This document shows positions 56,734-64,000 of a DNA stretch of 64,000 bases, in pieces. A program made the position numbers and the translations under genes. Where the stretch lies: contig OZ026566.1 of assembly GCA_964020155.1 (NCBI GenBank), positions 3,893,014 through 3,957,013 on the forward strand, read 5' to 3'. Under the pieces are notes generated by a model that had not been told where the DNA came from, ran no database searches, and worked only from the letters and a program-made list of their open reading frames with translations. Position 1 is the stretch's first letter. Every line of letters begins with the position of its first letter. This DNA comes from Chondrilla cf. caribensis (lineage: Eukaryota > Porifera > Demospongiae > Chondrillida > Chondrillidae).

Positions 56734-58054
56734 CACACACACACACACACACACATACTCACAGCTTCCTCAAAAGCTTCAGAGTCACCATTGTTGAAAG
56801 CCTCAATTAATTTCTTCAAAGCAGAGAAGACATGAAGGTAATGAACCATGAAGCAAATCAGTACATTACACACACATACACAACGACTCACTGCCAGTGG
56901 ATATTACCCACTAGTATATCACACACCATCGCTAACAGCTAGTACACCCACATCACACACAATCACTCACTACTAGCAGTTTCTGTTCTCGTGAACCCTC
57001 GAAAGGTGGAAAAGTTTCAATGTATCTTAACATATTCTCCTACGACAGAGGCCAAATAGTAAATAAGTGGGTTCCAGTGCACAGGGATACGGCATGTTGT
57101 GTGTATTATATGTACATAGACCCATAGTGTGATAATATAAGCCCACATACGTACATGTGTTGATGAATCTACAGATTACCTACACAGATTGTCAACAATC
57201 ATATATATGCACGTACATATTTACAGTATAAGTATGGTGAAGGTAAATCAGCCTATCACAGTGCTGTGGTTAAAAAGAAGGTAATGTATTCGTACGTATG
57301 TATATCTGAGTGATGGAGTTGATGACATAATCATTTGTTCATGTAGATTAGTGTTTGGCATTTATGTGTCTCTGTCTCGAACCATGTCCACAACTCTCAT
57401 ACATGTACTTCAGGTATAGGGTAGGTACACATTCACATACAATAAATATACAAATTATGGTTACATGTTTAGTATTAAAGCACAAGAGTGTGTACTGTAT
57501 GTAGACCAGCCATGTATTGCACACAAAGCATACAGGCAGCACACACCTCAGCAACACTGCCTCCCTTCCATGCAAAATGACAGACAACCCCTTTGAAGTA
57601 GTAATCCTTGGCCGAATACTTGAGGAGTTGGTTTTCTGAAGAATACCGCCCCAGCTGATGAGGAAGAACAGAGAAGGGCAAAGTGACAAGTGACAGAGGG
57701 TGACAGAGTGACAAAGAGTGACAAGTGACAGAGGGTGACAGAGTAACAAAGAGTGATTAAGTGACAAGTGACTGTCACTACAACACCAGAGCAAGGGTGA
57801 AGGTAATAATTCTCACATCTTCAAAAATTTGAGCTCCTTTTTCATAGTTGCCGGCATTTGAAGCCAGAGTGGCCACCTTCAGAGAGCACTTGTTAGCAGC
57901 ACTGGGATGAAGAAGGGGGGGTGGTGGTGACTACACTAACACTACAAACTGATTGGACAATGACAAACAAACGGAGAGTGACCTATTAGAATTGAATTAT
58001 GGTACATGCACACATACAGACTGTGAAAAGGCTTGTGAACGCATGTTTAGATAC

Positions 58055-58123
<69 letters not shown>

Positions 58124-59945
58124 AGAAAACAAAAAGATCCCCTAATCCATACTGATAGTAGCTGATATGGCAAAAATTACAGATCTCATTACCATATTCA
58201 ATGCTGATTCAGGGATTAGTATCTTTAGGGGAATTCAGCACACAGCGTACATCCAACACACACACACACACACACACACACCTCCTCTGGTTCTCTCCTC
58301 GGAAGAAATCAGCTGCCTTTTCAAATGCCTCTATGGCAGCGTCCAGGTACTGTTCCCCACGGGCTTCCAACAGCTCCCCTACCGTCTGGATGTGTTTCGC
58401 TGCTATCACAAACCGCCCAATCTCCATGAACAGGTCGGCTGCTTCGTTGAAGGAATCAATGGCCATCTGGGGGTCTGCCTCTTTGGCCAGGTTCCCTGCA
58501 TCCACTAGGGCAGTGGCAGCATCGTGAGTGTTCCCCAACCTCCTAAACACCCTGGCAGCTTCTCTGTACGCACTCCCAGCAGCTGTAACAACATGCAAGG
58601 AACACAAAAATGTCAAAACGCCTCACCAATACCACACACCAAACACCCTCACGAGCCAATAGCAACAAATCTGAACAAATATGTCATAAGATAAACTTTT
58701 GCACTATACATTAATAGAGGGCACACCTTTTCCCTGTTTGTTTGCTTTGTATATGTTCCCGGCTTTCTGGTAGAGGTCCGCGGCATCCTCTAGCTTCGAT
58801 GTCGACCTAACACAACAATTTGATGCAGTATGTAATTGTAACACAGCAAAAAGTGAATTCAAATGGAAATTATGAAAAAGTACGTATGTATGTACACATA
58901 CGCTAATGTGCTAATCCCATCGTGTACATCTGTACACATGACATTGTATTTAGGTTAATGATGTATACAGTATACACATGTGGACCCACACATACATAAG
59001 GATCAGTAATTGTAGAGTGGGTGCATTGTGAGTGAAAATAGGTACACTCACTACAATAATCATATCGAGAATAGACTTCTTTCAATCTATATCACCATGG
59101 TGATGGCTCATTGAGAGAAAGATAAGATCAGCTGAGCCCGTGAGGTATAGCATGACAAGAAACCCTCCCAAACGGTAGAGATGCGTCTTAGTGGTAGAGG
59201 TATCCTTGTAGTCAGCTCTACCCTTCCCAATAGAAACACCACTCTTTCATGAGGTATGAACCATTCGCTAGCGACGTGCACACCAACCCTCTTCAAATCA
59301 TAGACTCAAACCATAGATACTCCAACACACCAACTACCCCTGCTCAGCACGTAGAGAGACCAGCTATCACTCGTGAGCGAGCAGGGGGTAGATCGAAGAC
59401 CATTCCCACGTACTACGTCCACGCGAGTGGAGACTACTCGCGGATGGAGCAAGGGCGATCTCGCGATTCGAGCACGCACTGTCTGTCGTCGGCACTCACT
59501 AACACGATCGCAATTGCACGTGTCCACTACTATTCTTTAATACTATCTACCACGAGCCATCCTACCTCAGTGATGTCCGTTCTTGGTACGTGCGTGCGGA
59601 TGTAGATAAGAGACAGATAGGACTAATGAGCCACAGTAGAACACTATTAAGCATGACAATAAATGGGATGAAGTCACCACTACCCGGTGCGGCGGAGTAC
59701 GTTACAGCATAGTGTGAGGTAAACCTGAATAGGAGCTTCGAGAGGCTAGAGCATAGATACTCTATACTACTAGAGGAAACTCACCCAAAAAGCTTTCCCA
59801 GGAACGACCCGGCCGATTGCTCCTTCTGAGATGCTTCTTGTAACAATTTCTCCGCTCTCTTATCCGATGCACTGACGTTACCATCAGCCTCTGCTAACTG
59901 TTCATATCCATACTCCTTCGTTGTCTCACTTTCTCCTTCCGCCAT
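56402..59945 (-). CDS. NAPA: Alpha-SNAP (NSF attachment protein)
   Basis: Eight exons (59945-59785, 58806-58727, 58582-58282, 57901-57817, 57654-57547, 57039-56971, 56813-56763, 56503-56402) join in phase to 318 residues, slightly longer than the usual 295 because of an N-terminal extension. Alpha-SNAP links NSF to SNARE bundles for their disassembly after membrane fusion. Family features are the membrane-touching loop SAGSFLGKLFG, TPR-like helices (AANKCSLKVATLASNAGNYE, AIDSFNEAADLFMEIGRFV), the signature LLKYSAKDYYFKGVVCHF and the NSF-activating tail REYDSVSRLDDWLVKHLL with its Leu-Leu. The donor of exon 3 is the start of a GT microsatellite. The gene is divergent from the GNPAT-like gene. 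Confidence 0.93.
56633..56755. repeat. (CA)n microsatellite
   Basis: Interrupted CA run in the last alpha-SNAP intron, ending 8 bases from exon 7. Confidence 0.96.
57660..57775. repeat. GTGACAGAG-type tandem repeat
   Basis: Imperfect units of GTGACAGAGGGTGACAGAGT fill most of the intron between alpha-SNAP exons 4 and 5. Confidence 0.85.
58061..58120. repeat. (CA)n microsatellite
   Basis: About 30 CA units in an alpha-SNAP intron. A shorter run (58257-58280) abuts exon 3. Confidence 0.97.
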
Positions 59946-60049
59946 CTTCTTCAGTTAATCGGTCTGCGTCACCCTCGGCCCGGCCTTGCTGGCTGTGCGG
60001 TTGCGACACAAATAAAATGGCCGATGCTTGACTGCAGTCCGGGTGTACC
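59946..60049. promoter_or_regulatory. Bidirectional promoter, alpha-SNAP / GNPAT-like
   Basis: Only about 104 bases separate the two divergent start codons. The sequence is GC-rich (CGGCCCGGCCTTGCTGGCTG) with no evident TATA box at a suitable place. Core promoter and both leaders must lie here or overlap the first exons. Confidence 0.6.
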
Positions 60050-60558
60050 ATGTCGGAGTACCGTCCATTGGATGAAGAAACCATGGGAGATATAGCGTAC
60101 AGCCTGAAAACGCATAACCCTGAGCTTAATAGGCATTACGAGGGTTATGAAAAGACGCCAAAGGAAATAAAAGAGGCTGTTTTAAGAAGTGATCATCTGA
60201 AAAGAGTCATGCAGCAGGTAATGTCGAATGTTGCCCTTAGTAACCACTGTATTGCGTTTGTAGTAGTATAATACCCCTAACGAAATAAATTTTTCCCCTA
60301 CTGCTCTGAACTAATCTATGATATTTCTATTGGAGGTCGTGCAGTGAATTCAACTCCTGTTTCATTCCATGATATACCCACAGATATCTGAACAGAGTGG
60401 ACGAAGTCTTATTGATGTTGAAGGAGAAGTGGTAGCTCTATTAGAGGAGATGGGCCACAATTTCTTCATTCCTGCTGTTCGTACGTTAGCTGTCATTGTT
60501 CGCAAAGCTCTCAAGAGAATTACTAAGGGGATCTACATCAACACCAAGGGAGTAGAGA

Positions 60559-60560
<2 letters not shown>
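60050..60560 (+). CDS. GNPAT: GNPAT-like (dihydroxyacetone-phosphate acyltransferase), first two exons
   Basis: Exons 60050-60217 and 60384-60560 join in phase 0 to 115 residues. The sequence RSDHLKRVMQQ, EVVALLEEMGHNFFIPAVRT and RITKGIYINTKGVEK matches the region just before the catalytic block in GNPAT, the peroxisomal enzyme that starts ether-lipid synthesis. The HxxxxD acyltransferase motif should come in the next exon, but I find no further exon in the remaining 3.4 kb. The exon-2 donor is the first GT of a TG microsatellite. Either a long intron runs beyond the window or this is a 5' fragment. Confidence 0.7.

Positions 60561-60637
<77 letters not shown>
60561..60637. repeat. (TG)n microsatellite forming a splice donor
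   Basis: Thirty-eight TG units begin exactly at the exon-2 boundary of the GNPAT-like gene. Confidence 0.95.
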
Positions 60638-60638
<1 letters not shown>

Positions 60639-61640
60639 CGCATAGGGGAAGGGGTATATAATGCCATATACCCACATGTGGGGTTCATGGAGAAAGTGTA
60701 TTTATGTGCCATCAACTCGAGTAACGTAGGAAGTGTGAATGTGGTCACTCAACTCAAGTCAAGTAGAGAACAAGATGTGTCTAGTATGTAACCATAGGTG
60801 TAGTCTGTGGAGAAGGTGTGTATTGTACCACCTACCTATGCGTAAACACGTTTGCACAATTAGTGGAGAAGGTGTTTGTACTTAAAGTGTATATGCCTTC
60901 CTTAGTTGTGCCTGTATTCCACCAAACACTTTGTACTATTTGTAGATGTTAAATGTCTATAAACCAGTGGAAACGATGCATAAACAATATTCTCATCACC
61001 ACAGCAACAAATTACACATGTCACAAATAAAATGATACATACTCCCATGGTGAGCAAGCACTACATCAGTTCTAAAAGCAATAATATTGGAATTATGAAT
61101 AATACAAGACTTGTGATAAGTAATAAGTGTTGAGCTCAAATGTGGTGCAGAATTCAGCTGAGACCGGTAACGTATTCTGCCAACTTGTGGTCTCTGTTCT
61201 CCTCCTGGATGGCTACACGTGTTACAGGTTCATCTTCATTGCTCTTCTGATGGTTTGACTCTTGAGACACATTTTTGGTGAACATGTCAACTGTAGTAGC
61301 CAAGTAATGTTCAACAGTAATAGGTACATATGATGTCTCATGCTACATCAAGTAAGTCACAGATATAGGGATGCTCCGCACAGATAAATATACAAATCAC
61401 ATGTATAGAAGCATCTCATAATCACTTAGTAGTGATAGTCCTGGCATCATACAAAAGTCATACCATTCATGCTACTGTTGTTGAAGTATTCAAGGCATGT
61501 TCTTGAGTGAATGCATTGATGTGTGTATGTATGTGTAGTGTATAATGTGTTTACACGTAGGTTGGAGCCCAAAAGGGAGGGGGGGGGGGGGGGTGGCAGG
61601 GGGTGTTATATGTAGTACAAACAGATATCCTCCTATTATT
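60638..61640. other. Non-coding stretch
   Basis: I see no exon with family resemblance or good splice borders here. It should be GNPAT-like intron if that gene continues. A run of 17 G lies near 61577. Confidence 0.5.
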
Positions 61641-61654
61641 ATGAACAGTAACAC

Positions 61655-62612
61655 AGGTCTCACTGCAGGTCCTACACAGGTCTACACAGCAGGTCCTACT
61701 ACACAGCAGGTCCTACACAGGTCTCACTGCAGGTCCTACACAGGTCTACACAGCAGGTCCTACTACACAGCAGGTCCTACACAGGTCTACACAGCAGGTC
61801 CTACACAGGTCTACACAGCAGGTCCTACTACACAGCAGGTCCTACACAGGTCTACACAGCAGGTCCTACACAGGTCTACACAGCAGGTCCTACTACACAG
61901 CAGGTCCTACACAGGTCTACACAGCAGGTCCTACTACACAGCAGGTCCTACACAGGTCTACACAGCAGGTCCTACACAGGTCTACACAGCAGGTCCTACT
62001 ACACAGCAGGTCCTACACAGGTCTACACAGCAGGTCCTACACAGGTCTACACAGCAGGTCCTACTACACAGCAGGTCCTACACAGGTCTACACAGCAGGT
62101 CCTACTACACAGCAGGTCCTACACAGGTCCACACAGCAGGTCCTACACAGGTCTACACAGCAGGTCCTACACAGGTCTACACTGCAGGTCCTACACAGGT
62201 CCACACAGCAGGTCGTACACAGGTCCACACAGCAGGTCCTACTCAGGTCTACACAGCAGGTCCTACACAGATCTGCACTGCAGGTCCTACACAGGTCTAC
62301 ACTACAGGTCCTACACAGGTCTACACTACAGGTCCTACACAGGTCTACACTACAGGTCCTACACAGGTCTACACTACAGGTCCTACACAGGTCTACACTG
62401 CAGGTCCTACACAGGTCCACACTGCAGGTCCTACACAGGTCTACACTGCAGGTCCCACACAGGTCCACACTGCAGGTCCTACACAGGTCCACACTGCAGG
62501 TCCTACACAGGTCCACACTGCAGGTCCTACACAGGTCTACACTACAGGTCCTACACAGGTCCACACTGCAGGTCCTACACAGGTCCACACTGCAGGTCCT
62601 ACACAGGTCTAC
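61655..62612. repeat. Minisatellite, 21-bp unit with 36-bp higher-order variants
   Basis: The basic unit is CAGGTCCTACACAGGTCTAC plus A. In the first half an extra CAGGTCCTACTACAC segment alternates with it; the second half is a cleaner 21-bp array with CTGCAGG, CTACAGG and CACAGCAGG variants. A 373-codon plus-strand frame over it is a by-product of the 21-bp period. Confidence 0.95.
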
Positions 62613-62737
62613 ATACCCAGGTATACCTATTATTATAAGAGCTTAAGGACCACAGTCTACTACTGAAAGCATAGTAAACCAGCCAACTACGGCACATTGT
62701 GTAACATTAACCAGTAGTTCTTAGCTACACTGCACTT

Positions 62738-62834
62738 ACCGGTCTTCCTCAGGCCTGTAACCAGCACAGACTTCTCCAACCCCCTGTCCTCGGCTTCAAT
62801 AGCACACTCTAAGGGATCTCCCATATCTTCACTC
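62738..62834 (-). CDS. Exon of an unidentified minus-strand gene, copy 1
   Basis: Between a CTCACAG acceptor and a GTAAGTGCA donor lies an open phase 0 to 1 exon containing GDPLECAIEAEDRGLEKSVL and ending VTGLRKT. A second copy lies near 63270-63375 with mostly conservative amino-acid changes, which supports coding. I do not recognise the family. The exon also has splice-like borders on the plus strand, but the frame conservation favours the minus strand. Confidence 0.5.
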
Positions 62835-63267
62835 TGTGAGTAATCTTGGAGATGAGGCAGTCAGTCCTAATAAATGGTTTCTCTGAGAAATTTTCTATGA
62901 TAATTTTATGCTAGCACTGCACCTCCGCATAATCTGCTAACATATACCAATAACTGAATGTAACTCTTTATATACGTACTGTATGCTAGAAGAAAGCCAT
63001 ATTAGGGTCCACCCATTATGATGTCATTGTGACTATGTAAACTGTGGCAAGAGTTGTGTTATGTCAGGGCGGGGTATAGAGTCCGTTAGAGTGTCAGTAC
63101 CCAGCAGGGTCTACCTATAGCAGAGATGTGATGTGTAGTCCACATACACAGTTTCACCTAGCAAGGCCTACCTAAGGCCTACATATGTAGCACAGTCCGT
63201 TCTGAAAAGATACTGCTCCAGTTAACTGGAGCACACTGTACTATACTAGGTGCATCTACACTGCACT

Positions 63268-63373
63268 TACTGGTCTTCCTCAGGCCTGTAACCAGCACAG
63301 TCTCCTCCAACCCCCTGTCCTCGACTTCAACAGCACACTGTAGGGGATCTCCCTTATCTTCACTCTGTGAGTA
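63268..63373 (-). CDS. Exon of an unidentified minus-strand gene, copy 2
   Basis: It has the same borders and length as copy 1 and encodes GDPLQCAVEVEDRGLEETVL ending VTGLRKT. Differences from copy 1 are largely conservative (E to Q, I to V, S to T). Both copies run phase 0 to 1, so they cannot be spliced to each other directly. Either an intervening exon exists or they belong to alternative or separate genes. The rest of 62.65-64 kb shows nothing else I can support. Confidence 0.5.
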
Positions 63374-64000
63374 ATCTTGGAGATGAGGCAGTTAGTCCTA
63401 ACAAATGACTCACTTTGGAAAAATATTGACTATGCTACTGAGTACTGTACTTCCACAGCAGCTGATAAGCAGTAACTATAGCTGTCCCCTGCTTATATAC
63501 ACACACACACACACGTACATTTGAAGCCATACAACCACTTTGCAGTGTAAAGGGTCAGTAGACATACATATACCAACACCCGTCACCATGTGTTGCCTTC
63601 ATAAAAGGATAACCTTATTCATGGTTTATTCTAGGTGCCTGTGTGTTTTGATTTATGTATAATTACTCCAAACTTACCTTACACTCCCACAACTGAAACC
63701 ATGTATGCAAACTGATTCTGGGAATTTACATACCCAGAACAGCTAAACATTGTATTATAATCATACAGTTTAGAACATGTATACTCACTAATTTAGTTTT
63801 GAACATGCAAGTCTGTTAACATGTGAATAGAGGAGCTTTCTTGGAGTTCATGTTTCAGAAGGTCCGAATGAATTTTGAACATATAATGTATCCACTTCTA
63901 TTAAGAATTCCATGGTTATTTTTGTGTATACTGTTAGTTGTTTATTATCCATCATTTTCTGGGAATGCATTGTTCACCACTCACTAGCTACATACTGGAC

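Noticed and set aside
61545..62666. A 373-codon frame of TGPTQVY units
   Set aside because: It results from the 21-bp period of a minisatellite; the opposite strand also gives a Cys-rich frame for the same reason. No start context, splice sites or non-repeat protein support it.

Overview
This is a eukaryotic, almost certainly animal, genomic window: genes are split by many short GT-AG introns, intergenic space is full of DNA transposons, MITEs and CA/GT microsatellites, and one 200-base run of N (44438-44637) marks an assembly gap. The gene content (the gamete fusogen HAP2 kept in two copies, SCYL1, alpha-SNAP, a GNPAT-like acyltransferase, a TPR-CHAT protein, a Death-domain protein) fits an early-branching metazoan; I favour a sponge, but that is an inference from gene content and compact introns. 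Exon models were built by hand from open frames, splice sites and phase agreement; boundaries may be off by a base or two.

Layout. (1) About 0.2-21.3 kb, minus strand: one long mosaic gene of about 19 exons joined in consistent phase (most introns phase 1). It begins near a Death domain and includes a TSPPVPD-repeat exon, leucine-rich-repeat-like exons, Cys-containing exons of unknown type and a His/Cys-rich repeat exon. Its introns hold many transposons: two hAT-like elements, a hAT MITE, a pogo/Tigger deletion derivative, a two-gene PIF/Harbinger element, a TTAA-type (Kolobok-like) element and fused LINE fragments. (2) 21.3-27.9 kb: no supported host gene; a Harbinger-like relic, a TA-flanked element carrying a HIRAN-like reading frame, and several perfect hairpins. 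(3) 27968-34560, plus: complete SCYL1 pseudokinase gene, 18 exons. (4) 39695-35049, minus: HAP2/GCS1 copy A, 13 exons, tail-to-tail with SCYL1. (5) 40.6-41.8 kb, minus: a short four-exon gene, perhaps the C-terminal part of a MED17-like protein. (6) 42565-44377, plus: six-exon orphan gene for a small secreted, possibly GPI-anchored protein. (7) 44.4-48.9 kb, plus: TPR-CHAT protein continuing into a degenerate NB-ARC-like exon, followed by a broken partial copy of that exon. (8) 49757-54932, plus: HAP2/GCS1 copy B, 14 exons. (9) 59945-56402, minus: alpha-SNAP, 8 exons, sharing a roughly 104-bp bidirectional promoter with (10) the first two exons of a GNPAT-like gene (60050-60560, plus). (11) 61.5-64 kb: a large 21-bp-unit minisatellite and two copies of a minus-strand exon of unknown gene.

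The most interesting features are two divergently transcribed, strongly diverged HAP2 paralogues about 10 kb apart with an orphan secreted gene and a CHAT protease-like gene between them, and the Death-domain mosaic gene, whose domain order I cannot match to a known family.
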